Source: Paludibacter sp.
GTDB taxonomy: Bacteria > Bacteroidota > Bacteroidia > Bacteroidales > Paludibacteraceae
Length of the DNA: 37,051 nucleotides
Assembly: GCA_020049335.1 (NCBI GenBank)
Contig: JAIFKX010000296.1
Coordinates: forward strand, 1 to 37,051
Reading direction: 5' to 3'
The notes beneath the pieces are model-generated. The model was not told the DNA's origin and did not search any database. It saw only the letters and a list, made by a program, of their open reading frames with translations. Position 1 is the first letter of the stretch. Every line of letters begins with the position of its first letter. Made by a program: the position numbers and the translations under genes. Of this stretch, positions 1 to 9,165 are shown in pieces.

Positions 1-781
1 TAAATGTAGCGTCAGTACTTCCACCCGTATTAGTTGCTGTAATAGTGAAATTAGTTTGTGCCAATAATCCACTTGGCGTTCCGCTAATAACACCTGTATT
101 GGCATTCAGAATAACACCTGCGGGTAAAGCTGGTGAAATGCTGTACGAAACTACTGCACCGTCCGAAATAGCTGGCGTTGAATTGATCACCGTTACGCCT
201 TTGGTTGCAACTACAGGATTAGGTGAAAAAGTCATTGCGCTTGGAGCAATATCATTTACAGTCAAAGTATAATTAGCAGTTGCATTGCCACCCGTATTGG
301 TAGCAGTAACAGTGTAAACAGTGCTTGCTGAAATTACAGTTGCAGTTCCGCTTATCACACCAGTAGTTCCATTTAAAGACATACCAGCAGGTAATGCAGG
401 ACTAATGCCATAACTAATTATTGCACCACCTCCCCCAATAGATGGCGTTGCACTCGTAAAGGCAGAGCCTTTTGTTGCAGTACCAATAGCTGGTGAGTAT
501 GACAAAGTAGTTGGTGCCGCATCTTTAACTGTCAAAGTAAATGTTCCAGTAGTATTTCCACAAGAATTTGAAGCTGTTATTTCAAAGTCAGTTTGTCCCA
601 ATAATACAGACGGCGTTCCACTGATTTCACCAGTAATTGGATTCAAACTTACACCCATAGGTAAAGCAGGACTGATAGTGTATGAAACCACTGCTCCACC
701 ATCTGAATTTGGTGTAGAACCTATCATCGCAACATTTTTTGTTGCAATGCCAATAGCTGGCGAATAAGTCAAATTGGTTGG
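1..781 (-). repeat. Tandem He_PIG (putative Ig) domain repeats, three units visible
   Basis: Three successive units of about 88-89 codons lie at roughly 781-516, 515-247 and 246-1. Each encodes a start like 'LSYSPAIGTATKG', then 'GGAVVSYxISPALPAG', then 'LNxxTGVISGTP' and 'TATNTGGNxT'. This is the He_PIG family pattern, seen directly in translation. The third unit is cut by the window edge, so more copies may follow. Confidence 0.85.
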
Positions 782-3700
782 TGCAGGTTCATTTGTCACA
801 AATGCTCCAGAAATAGCACTAATAACATCTGTGCCACAATCGGAATGTACTACACAGTAATAATATAATGTTCCTACGGAACTTGATTGTGGAATATAAG
901 TATTGGTTTGTGCACCATTTGCGATACCAAGATTTGTTCCTCCTGTTGTATTTGATGTGGTGTTACTGTACCATTGATAAGTCAATGTTCCTGTGCCACT
1001 TGCTGTAACCGAGATTGAAGTAAATAATGAGCCTTTGCATTGAGTTTGTGACATAGTGGCTTGTGATGTGATACTGGTTGAAGGATTAATAGTAACCACC
1101 ACAGGTTTGACAATTGACAATCCTGAAGTGGATGAAATTCCTTTAATATAATAAGTATTATCCACTGAAATTGAGGCTGCAGCTAATGCTGTGATTTGTG
1201 AAGTTGTAGCTGCATCGTTCCAATATGTCAAAGCTAAATCATCGTCTGAGCCAGCTGTTACTCCTGCATCGGTTAAATCTACAGTATTACCTGTACATTC
1301 TGCTGCTGGGTTAGTTATAAAAAGTTTTGGTGCATCATGTACTATAACTACTATCGGACGTATATCATCGCAGGTACCATTTCCTCCTTTTACGTATACT
1401 GTATCGGAAACTGCCACTGCATTAGGATTAGTAAATGGAAGAGTACATGCGGCATCCTCCCAATATGTGAGAGGTGTAGTAACCCCAACAGTACTAGATA
1501 CTGCTGCGGTAGCATTCACAGTAGTTGGCTCGGTAACAGCAGTGGGATTAGAAACTAGAATGACCGGATCAACAACCGCCGTAACAGTTACTTTTTTAAC
1601 AGCACTCAGACACTTACCATTCTCCGCCCTTGCATAATAGTCCTTAGAGCTACCAGCACTAATGATGCCCGTTTCTAGAGTCGAGCCTGTGTATATCAAA
1701 CTTGTGCACGCATTTTCTGAGTACCATTTAATAACCGCACCAGCTGTGGCACAACTTGCAGTTAAGGTAGTATTTACATTACCACATAATGTAACATTGG
1801 GAGTAACAACAGGGTCATCTGGTGTTATGGCATTATAGGCATAAACGGGTGTTCGTACAGGGGTAGAACAGCCAGTCCCAGCTACATAAGCTTCCACCCA
1901 CAAAGTATCTCTGGTTCCCAAATGAGGTGTTATATTATATGTCGATTTACTTGTGTTAAGAGTAGTAACAGCACTGCTAAACACAGGAGCACCTCCAGTG
2001 GGTGAATTATACCAACGCATAGTTACAGGGCCGACTTTAGTTTCCACTGCTCCGCCAATCGTTTCGCTACTATTTATATTATTTACTGCCCAAGCCTTCA
2101 ACGAATTCGGAACATTATTACAGCTACTGTCAGATGTAACTCTCACATCTGGCACCGTAGTTATTGAATACTGTTGAATATTACTTCTACATCCACCATT
2201 ATCTGCTGCAAAATAATAAGTGGTTGGTGACGATGTTTGATAAAATTTGACAGTATCACCAATTAAATATGGTTGTGATAAATCTGAGTTTTTTGACCAT
2301 ACTATAACCCCTACATCTGCTTTTGCTCCATACAAAATTATTTGCCCATTTTTGTCCAATGATTGGCAAGCAGGTGGCATATTACCAAGAACAAACTGAG
2401 GAGTTTTATATCTTCGGATATTCAGGGACACGCGTCGCGACATAACACTATCGCCAGGATACCATTGTGAGCTATAATAAGTTGTGTCTTGTACATCCAT
2501 ACCCAAAGGCATATCGTGTGGGGTGAAAAGATCCATTCCCATGTTTGTGAGCTCTTCCGAATAATGCTCTGTAGGTTGCAAATAATAATGCACTTTTGTA
2601 GCTGGCGAAACAGTGGACTTGGTTACTCTTCCATCTAAATCTGCCAAAGTGGCATGATCACAGAATTTGATAGGATTTGATGCTCCAACAGGCATCCATG
2701 ATGATTCAGGATCCCAACGATAAGTCTTAAGATTATCAAACTTAGCAGTTATTGGGTCATATCTCAACATTGTAAAACCATAAAATTCATGATTGGTTCC
2801 CCCACCAGTAAAGTTTTTTTCATTTATCCATTTGTCATCATATTTAGTTTCACCGACAGTTTGATTTACAAACATAACAGTTGCTTTATTAGATTTATCA
2901 ATGAATATTCCTCTTACGTCTGGTTTTGTACCATCATAATCATTTGAAGTTATACATGTAGTGGTTCCATCAGGCAACGTTTTGAAAAAATGCAACATAG
3001 TTGTTTTAGTTCCTGTAGGATACAAAGTCCCTGTATGTGTTCCATCATCATTTAACAAAATGCGAGCCGATCGACCAGTACTAGAGCCAGATCCTACAAT
3101 TGAGAATGCAGTATAAAGGTTCCCGTCATTATCAGATTCCGATGACATAGAGTATTTATCTAGACTAATATTTGTTTGGTCATCAAAAGTAACAACCTTT
3201 AAAACCTCAAATTTATGTGTTGTAGTATTCTCTGTAAGTATTGCTATAAATGGAATAGGTGTAGACTTATTAGTTTTATTTCTTTTTGTGAAAGTAGTAG
3301 TGGCGGTAGAGGCTCCACTTGGGGCAGTAATAGATGCTGTTCCACCCTGATCGATTCCGGCCATGGCAAATCCAGACAGGTAAAAACCTCCTCCGGCACG
3401 CGGTCTCAAGTTCAGCCCCCTAAGTGTTTTGGACTCACTAAATGAAAATGTTCGATCAATTGAAGATTCGATATTCGTTAAATTGAGTGCCGTATAATTG
3501 GGTTTGTATTTGCCGTCATTACCTATTTCTATAATAAAATGGTGACCCCCTGAAAAGGTAATATTCTCTAACTTCACATTGTTATTATAATGGTACCTTA
3601 ATTCAAACTTTCTATTGTCAATAAAACAAAACTTCCCAGCATCGCCAAGCCAACTAGTATTTAGAGAGCCTGAACCAGATTTTATAGCCTTAGGGAAGTG

Positions 3701-6508
3701 AACTGTACCATCGGGCTTGTAACACGCTATACCAATAGTCTTGTTTGCAGGATTTACTCCTTCATGTAAACTCCATGTTACAAAAATAGAATCATTAGCC
3801 GCTGTCGTTCCATTCTTAACCACCATATCCAATCCATCCGAATTATATCCATCAAAATTCCTTCCCCACATATATTTTCCATCACGATTATACTTAATCA
3901 GAAATGCAGAACCTTTTTTTTCTGTTGGATTCAAATATGGCATAGAAGGACGCCATAGCGAATCTAAAGAACCAGAGAGGGTTTTGGGATACCAAAATCG
4001 CATAAGTGGAGTAGATTGAGCTGAAAGCGTTGTGTCTACACCTGCTGCTTTAGAATTACCAATGATGTAAATATCATTATTACTATCTGTAAGTATTTTT
4101 TCGAATGTATAATCAATGCCAGAAAATGGGCGGTCGATAATAGGATAATGGCGATCGTGCCCTGAGGGTGCATCGTATCCATATTCCATGTCAACAAACC
4201 AAGATAAACCACCCACAGAATTATATTTTACCAATGCGCTACTCCCATGAAGCCCAACAATATTTTGGGATACTCCAGCATTATTTTTACCATATAAATC
4301 TTTTCCAAGATAGACTTTCCATAAACGCTCTTGAGACGGTGTATTGGCGCGTGGCCCTTGAAAAACACCTATGGTATTGAACGAGTTATCGAAAGTGATG
4401 GACCCACCCCTACAACTTCCGGATGATGGTTTAACAATAGCTGGTAATTGTGACTCGGTTGGAACTGGTGGCTCTACAAAAGCCTGATCACCTACCAACT
4501 TGGCTATAAAAGGCGTAGGTCCATTAGCCCAATCAATACCATACGACATTGGAATATTGCGAAAATTGATAGTGAATTTATTAGTAGGGTCAGCCGTGTT
4601 AAACCCAACAGTCATAAGTCCACTATGTGAGTTGAAAATTGGAATAATATTTTGCAGTGAAACATCGCTACCAGAATAAGATGGTGCACCAAAAGTAAAA
4701 GAGGAGTGAACGATTGAACTATAAATTACAGTTGTTAAGTCAGGCTTATAGATTCGAACAAAATCTGTCCATGGGGCAGTGTTGTCATAAACAGAGTCTT
4801 GTTGCAAGAAAGCATTGGAAGTGGTAACTAACCTTTTAGCAGTACCACATATAAATATCTCCCCGAATTTGTTTACCTTAACAGAATTCGCGCGAATTAG
4901 TGTAGTTGTCAGATTATTAAGTCCATTTATTCCACCAGCATTGTGGCTCACCCAGCCACGCAGTAAAGGGTATGTGGTTGGATTATACTTTACGCCTGTA
5001 GGTGCTTGCCAGTTGTAACCCGCCACATAAGTACCATATCTAAAAGTAGGTCCCTGCGTATAAGCCGCTTGGCTTGGGTCTATATCCGCAGTATTAGTTC
5101 CATTGTTATATAAATCGAATTTACCCAACCAACTAATATGCATATTGCCCTCAGTTCCCGTAAAAGGTTGAAAAGCTCCAGGGCTTATCCAGAAATTACT
5201 TGCATCATTTCCGTGACATCGAGCATGTACCACAAGCTGATTGTTAGTATAGTCAATTACCAATCCATCTAAATATTGATCGGGCAGAGAATTTTTCTTT
5301 GTTGCCATTGATAATGTCATATCTGTGGACTCGGTATAAAGGCGTGTCCACCAATTAAGCAAACCCGAACTATCCATTTTCATAACAGCAGGTTCGAAAT
5401 CAGGTTCACCAGTTGGTAATCTAGACTGAATACTAAATCCAAAATACATCGCATCGTTCCGTCTATCAACACAAATAGTTCTTAACCCACAAGAAGGATT
5501 AGCACCAGGCTTATAACCAGTATATCCCCCTTGCCCTGTAACATCCCAAACTCCGTTAATATCTCCCTTGAAAAAAATATCAATTGGATAAGTGCCTTTT
5601 TTAAAACCACCCTTTCCATCACTTGTCCACCTATTATAATCAGTCAAATTCATTGACTGAATAGTGCCACTTCCACCTCTTCTAAATGAAGTTAAACTAT
5701 GGCTAATTGTTGATTGTACAGCTGGCGACAGAGAAGAAAATTTTCCATATACTTTGACATTCATATTGTCTACATGCCTTAGCCAGTTCTTAACTATATC
5801 CAGCGTTCCATCAGGCTTCAATCTTTTAGCAAGTGCATCAGAACCAGAAAACCCTTTCCCTGTAGCAAAAACAACTTTTCCTGTACCACCAACGTCCCAT
5901 GGATGAGCTACACCCAAGGCATTATCCAAAGGAGCCCAAACATTATAGACCCAAATAAATCCTGTAGGGTCACCGTTGACGAAATTATTGTTTAATTTAG
6001 CAATGAAATAGCCCGGATTAATAGAGCTCGCTCTATCTCCACTCAAAAATACATCTCCAATTTGAATATTCCCCGAAACATCAAGTGGTTGCTTAGTGTG
6101 CTTAATAAATTTGAAATTTTCGACCGTGCCAGCAGGAAGATAGAAAATTTTTTCAATAGATGATGAATTGTCCATCGTGGTGTCCATCACCATTATAAAT
6201 GCAATCTTATTATGACCCGCTGTTGTGCTATTTTCACTTTGGAAGCCTTGTGTAGGTACTGTTAGCTGTATCTTTGAGCCAGCATACCACGACAAGGTGG
6301 TGTCCGAACCTAAAACTAAGTATTTACCTCCTGGTATTTCAATAATGTCATAGAATTTACCTACACGCTTCAAGTTTTTGTCACCAAACGGTCCTGCACC
6401 TACCTGTGTTACTACATCACGAGCAGCTATAATGTCCTGAAAAGGACACAATGTTGCAAGAAAAATAATACTAAGAGTTGTCCAAAGTAATTTAATATTG
6501 TAGTTCAT
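1..6508 (-). CDS. Giant secreted multi-domain Ig-repeat protein, C-terminus beyond the window
   Basis: Read leftwards from an ATG at 6508, this frame stays open to base 1. I translated it and found no stop, giving 2169 codons without a terminus. The N-terminus (MNYNIKLLWTTLSIIFLATL) is a signal peptide. Residues about 30-1230 contain recurring 'GDVF..G' and 'FIAKLNNNF'-like segments, as in Bacteroidota beta-propeller (SBBP or delta-60-like) surface proteins. About 1550-1850 contains several CHU-type Ig-like domains (pattern 'LTYWxDAACT...VYVKG'). From about 1910 come near-tandem He_PIG domains, each with an 'LPAGVxLNxxTGVISGTP' core. Such proteins normally end in a T9SS sorting or gliding-associated domain, which would lie outside the window. 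It is probably a cell-surface or adhesin-like protein; no enzymatic motif is seen. It is transcribed divergently from the PUL, so a link to sugar use is uncertain. Confidence 0.9.
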   Translation of the reverse strand, partial: MNYNIKLLWTTLSIIFLATLCPFQDIIAARDVVTQVGAGPFGDKNLKRVGKFYDIIEIPGGKYLVLGSDTTLSWYAGSKIQLTVPTQGFQSENSTTAGHNKIAFIMVMDTTMDNSSSIEKIFYLPAGTVENFKFIKHTKQPLDVSGNIQIGDVFLSGDRASSINPGYFIAKLNNNFVNGDPTGFIWVYNVWAPLDNALGVAHPWDVGGTGKVVFATGKGFSGSDALAKRLKPDGTLDIVKNWLRHVDNMNVKVYGKFSSLSPAVQSTISHSLTSFRRGGSGTIQSMNLTDYNRWTSDGKGGFKKGTYPIDIFFKGDINGVWDVTGQGGYTGYKPGANPSCGLRTICVDRRNDAMYFGFSIQSRLPTGEPDFEPAVMKMDSSGLLNWWTRLYTESTDMTLSMATKKNSLPDQYLDGLVIDYTNNQLVVHARCHGNDASNFWISPGAFQPFTGTEGNMHISWLGKFDLYNNGTNTADIDPSQAAYTQGPTFRYGTYVAGYNWQAPTGVKYNPTTYPLLRGWVSHNAGGINGLNNLTTTLIRANSVKVNKFGEIFICGTAKRLVTTSNAFLQQDSVYDNTAPWTDFVRIYKPDLTTVIYSSIVHSSFTFGAPSYSGSDVSLQNIIPIFNSHSGLMTVGFNTADPTNKFTINFRNIPMSYGIDWANGPTPFIAKLVGDQAFVEPPVPTESQLPAIVKPSSGSCRGGSITFDNSFNTIGVFQGPRANTPSQERLWKVYLGKDLYGKNNAGVSQNIVGLHGSSALVKYNSVGGLSWFVDMEYGYDAPSGHDRHYPIIDRPFSGIDYTFEKILTDSNNDIYIIGNSKAAGVDTTLSAQSTPLMRFWYPKTLSGSLDSLWRPSMPYLNPTEKKGSAFLIKYNRDGKYMWGRNFDGYNSDGLDMVVKNGTTAANDSIFVTWSLHEGVNPANKTIGIACYKPDGTVHFPKAIKSGSGSLNTSWLGDAGKFCFIDNRKFELRYHYNNNVKLENITFSGGHHFIIEIGNDGKYKPNYTALNLTNIESSIDRTFSFSESKTLRGLNLRPRAGGGFYLSGFAMAGIDQGGTASITAPSGASTATTTFTKRNKTNKSTPIPFIAILTENTTTHKFEVLKVVTFDDQTNISLDKYSMSSESDNDGNLYTAFSIVGSGSSTGRSARILLNDDGTHTGTLYPTGTKTTMLHFFKTLPDGTTTCITSNDYDGTKPDVRGIFIDKSNKATVMFVNQTVGETKYDDKWINEKNFTGGGTNHEFYGFTMLRYDPITAKFDNLKTYRWDPESSWMPVGASNPIKFCDHATLADLDGRVTKSTVSPATKVHYYLQPTEHYSEELTNMGMDLFTPHDMPLGMDVQDTTYYSSQWYPGDSVMSRRVSLNIRRYKTPQFVLGNMPPACQSLDKNGQIILYGAKADVGVIVWSKNSDLSQPYLIGDTVKFYQTSSPTTYYFAADNGGCRSNIQQYSITTVPDVRVTSDSSCNNVPNSLKAWAVNNINSSETIGGAVETKVGPVTMRWYNSPTGGAPVFSSAVTTLNTSKSTYNITPHLGTRDTLWVEAYVAGTGCSTPVRTPVYAYNAITPDDPVVTPNVTLCGNVNTTLTASCATAGAVIKWYSENACTSLIYTGSTLETGIISAGSSKDYYARAENGKCLSAVKKVTVTAVVDPVILVSNPTAVTEPTTVNATAAVSSTVGVTTPLTYWEDAACTLPFTNPNAVAVSDTVYVKGGNGTCDDIRPIVVIVHDAPKLFITNPAAECTGNTVDLTDAGVTAGSDDDLALTYWNDAATTSQITALAAASISVDNTYYIKGISSTSGLSIVKPVVVTINPSTSITSQATMSQTQCKGSLFTSISVTASGTGTLTYQWYSNTTSNTTGGTNLGIANGAQTNTYIPQSSSVGTLYYYCVVHSDCGTDVISAISGAFVTNEPAPTNLTYSPAIGIATKNVAMIGSTPNSDGGAVVSYTISPALPMGVSLNPITGEISGTPSVLLGQTDFEITASNSCGNTTGTFTLTVKDAAPTTLSYSPAIGTATKGSAFTSATPSIGGGGAIISYGISPALPAGMSLNGTTGVISGTATVISASTVYTVTATNTGGNATANYTLTVNDIAPSAMTFSPNPVVATKGVTVINSTPAISDGAVVSYSISPALPAGVILNANTGVISGTPSGLLAQTNFTITATNTGGSTDATF

Positions 6509-6958
6509 ATTAGATTTATTTTTTCGAATAATATTGCTTATAGCTTTTATTCAGTGTGATTTTCAAAATTATGTAGCCCTCATGTTCGTTTTAGGTCTAA
6601 GTCGCCAAGTTTGTAAAAAGACCGCTTTTCTGCTTAAAAAAAGATTTTGGAAGTGAAGATTGGTGACTGCAAAAAAAATATCAGCAATAGAAAGCTGATT
6701 TGATAATCTTTAGTTTTTTTCATTTCATATTGATTTGAGTATTTTTATTTTTTATGACGTATTCTATCATGAAACGCCTTATAAAAATGTTTTAATTTTT
6801 TTTGAAATGTTGTTTTTTTTGTTTAGCAGATTTAATAACTAACTAATTCAACGCTAATTATAATAATTTCAAAATAAACTTTTTCATTTAAATGAATTTT
6901 ATTTGAGGTTTTGTGCATCTTTTTTCGTCTAAAATTGGTAATCATAATACTATATTCA
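6509..6958. promoter_or_regulatory. Divergent intergenic region between the giant surface protein and the PUL
   Basis: This 450-base, very AT-rich stretch has no convincing gene and must hold the promoters of both divergent genes. On the minus strand, TAATTTTG (complement of 6564-6571) matches the Bacteroidota -7 consensus TAnnTTTG about 56 bases before the ATG at 6508, but I see no clear -33 element. A short hairpin (ATCAGC/GCTGAT) lies at 6680-6699. Near the plus-strand gene is a perfect 14-base palindrome, listed separately. Promoter assignments here are tentative. Confidence 0.4.
6883..6896. promoter_or_regulatory. Perfect 14-base palindrome, possible operator
   Basis: TTCATTTAAATGAA reads the same on both strands and lies about 63 bases before the first enzyme gene of the cluster. 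That is a plausible position for a dimeric regulator site, but AT-rich sequence produces such palindromes by chance. No regulator is assigned. Confidence 0.2.
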
Positions 6959-9154
6959 ATGAAAACTACTAAGCAGATTGTTTTATTTATACTTTCAAGT
7001 GCTTTCTGTATTCTATCTGCCCAAAATCCAATTGCAACTTACTATGGCAATGGCAATTATCCTACTTGGACTGATAACTTGAAATGGGAAAATCGCATCA
7101 ATATGAAAACTTTCAGTTTTGCTGGAAATGGTTGTGCCGATTGTGCTTCGGAATTTTCGAAGTTCGAATTTGCTCGCGACCTACTTTACGCTCAAGGTGG
7201 CGGTGTACTTTATTATTCGGCAGGTACTTACGATTTTAGCGAAATTTCCAATGAAGTATCCGATTCCATTTCGGGACGAGGACTTATGCTGCGCTCCGGT
7301 GTGGTTATTTTGGGCGAAACACCCACTACCAATAATAATGCGCTGGCTGGAACTATGGCTTTGCCTACCAAATTTATTTTTAAACATAAAACTATAAAAG
7401 ACATATCAAGTATTGATAAACCGATTCCAACCAACTGGTCAATATTGGGCTGTATGGCTTCAGGTAGCGAAACGCTGAAAGATGTAAAGAACATTGGAAT
7501 TGCTTGGGTAGAAATGGACGGTGGCGCTATTTATTTTGGAGGTGAATATACTTGGGGCAATACTTGGGCAACATCCGGTGGGTGGTATAGCTCCAAAGCG
7601 GCCAAAGGAGTTTGGAAAAACCGTGTGGCTGATGGTACGCATCCTATCGACCCTTTCGCTGGTGCTGTGGGCAATTATGTCGGTGCAGGTTCGGGTCGAT
7701 TGGTTTTTGGCTGTGTAGTAAAAAATTCGGTGATAGGCAATCATAACCTCATTCAGTATGCCCGCGAAAAGTACGACACCATTAAAGTGAGTACTTATCC
7801 TTATAAATTTGGAGCTAGAGTGGGTGTTTATGGCTCCAATGTTTTTGTGAGCAATAATTATATGCCAAAACCCGATAAATGTTTTAAATATACCCAAACT
7901 ACTGCCATCAGCCAGCAGGACAAATGTAATCAGGCATTTGGTAACCACCGAACTACATTGATTTATGATTATGGTAAAAGTTTTGGTATTGATGTAAACA
8001 AAGGTTTTCTAAATCCATTTTCGAACACCATGATAGGTTATCTGTCAGAAAATGTGGTTGTTAGTAATAATTGGGTGTATAATCATGGGGCTAAGGGTTT
8101 CGAAATCTCAGGAAATTATTTTTTGGTACAAAATAATAAAAATGAACGACATGTGTTGATTGAAAATGATGACGTTTATGGGCTGGGCGTGAATTGGGAA
8201 CTGACTTTGGATGGTTTTTATGAAAGTCAGCCTGGTGGCAATGGCTGCCTCTCCGACAATCTTTCACGTGCTTTTGATATGGCCGGAAAAAATGGATGGA
8301 TTGATTATAATATCTATTCCAACACAGGTTCAAGTCCAGGCAACGATGGAGAAGGAATACTTTGGCAAGCACATGGCGGTATGAATAGCATTTTGTCATT
8401 TGCCATTACCAATAATACTGGTGGCGGCTACATGGCAGGTTACGATGTAAGTCAGAATGGTGCTTTGTGGGCTTGGAATAGCACATCTCAAATCGGAAAT
8501 AAGAAGGCTGGAGTTATGACTGATGTAGCTATTGTATCCAATGTGGGTACCATTAGTACTACTGGAACTGATTTTATTAGCACTTGTCCCGCTGGGACGC
8601 CAACTCCACCAGCAGATATAAATGTGGGTTTAGCGTCGGACAATGCATACGCCACTATTTCGTGGACTGATGCAGCTTCCAATGAGATTGGTTTTAGGGT
8701 TGAAAGAAAAATTGGCAACGGAGCTTGGCAAACTTTAGTTATTCGCCCGCGTAAAAGTATTGGAATAGCTGACAATGAGCAAGTTTGGCGCGATTATAAC
8801 CTTCCATTAAATGAATCTTTTGTTTACAGAGTTGTTGCTATAAATTGCGACAATAACGAAGTGGGTGCAAGCGCCGTTTCAGAACAACTACTAATTACAA
8901 AATCTATTACATCCACCAAGCAGATAAATGCAACTAATGTAATATCAATTTCTCCAAATCCAGTTGTTAATTCTTTCTTCATCAAAGGATTGGATAAAAA
9001 TTACACTATTGACATTTACAATACATTGGGGCGCAAAGTAAAAACAACAATTAGCGCCTGTGAGGTTGAAATAAGCAATCTGCCTAAGGGAGCATATTAC
9101 ATTACAATCAACAAAAATGTAATTTCAAAGTCATTCAAAATTATTAAACAGTAG
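6959..9154 (+). CDS. T9SS-secreted right-handed beta-helix (pectate-lyase-like) protein, copy 1
   Basis: 731 residues. I chose the ATG at 6959 because it begins a clean signal peptide (MKTTKQIVLFILSS...LSAQ); the frame extends upstream without a plausible start. Residues about 35-545 look like a parallel beta-helix of the pectate lyase superfamily: an entry block 'GGGVLYYSAGTYDF' followed by many Asn-rich rungs ('VVVSNNWVYNHG'). DGEGILWQ at 463-470 is shared with two paralogues at 14151 and 20510. A fibronectin-III-like domain lies at about 549-645 ('ATISWTDAASNEIGFRVER'). A T9SS sorting domain from about 662 begins ISPNPVVNSF. It is probably a surface or extracellular polysaccharide lyase or hydrolase acting on an acidic glycan; its exact family is not recognised. 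It is the first gene of a four-gene run, with 11 bases to the next gene. Confidence 0.85.
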   Translation: MKTTKQIVLFILSSAFCILSAQNPIATYYGNGNYPTWTDNLKWENRINMKTFSFAGNGCADCASEFSKFEFARDLLYAQGGGVLYYSAGTYDFSEISNEVSDSISGRGLMLRSGVVILGETPTTNNNALAGTMALPTKFIFKHKTIKDISSIDKPIPTNWSILGCMASGSETLKDVKNIGIAWVEMDGGAIYFGGEYTWGNTWATSGGWYSSKAAKGVWKNRVADGTHPIDPFAGAVGNYVGAGSGRLVFGCVVKNSVIGNHNLIQYAREKYDTIKVSTYPYKFGARVGVYGSNVFVSNNYMPKPDKCFKYTQTTAISQQDKCNQAFGNHRTTLIYDYGKSFGIDVNKGFLNPFSNTMIGYLSENVVVSNNWVYNHGAKGFEISGNYFLVQNNKNERHVLIENDDVYGLGVNWELTLDGFYESQPGGNGCLSDNLSRAFDMAGKNGWIDYNIYSNTGSSPGNDGEGILWQAHGGMNSILSFAITNNTGGGYMAGYDVSQNGALWAWNSTSQIGNKKAGVMTDVAIVSNVGTISTTGTDFISTCPAGTPTPPADINVGLASDNAYATISWTDAASNEIGFRVERKIGNGAWQTLVIRPRKSIGIADNEQVWRDYNLPLNESFVYRVVAINCDNNEVGASAVSEQLLITKSITSTKQINATNVISISPNPVVNSFFIKGLDKNYTIDIYNTLGRKVKTTISACEVEISNLPKGAYYITINKNVISKSFKIIKQ

Positions 9155-9165
9155 GTTTTATCTCA

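Noticed and set aside
1191-1637. Plus-strand open frame of 148 codons inside the giant minus-strand gene
   Set aside because: It is antisense to coding sequence that translates into clear Ig-like domains; its own product is a low-complexity Val/Thr/Ala string. The other plus-strand frames in 1-6508 are rejected for the same reason.
6441-6960. CRISPR array, tRNA, rRNA or transposase genes anywhere in the window
   Set aside because: I looked for regularly spaced direct repeats, cloverleaf-like segments and transposase motifs through the gaps and found none; the only tandem repeats are protein-coding He_PIG units.
7460-7948. Minus-strand open frame of 162 codons within the first beta-helix gene
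   Set aside because: It is fully antisense to a well-supported secreted protein and has no recognisable domain or signal.
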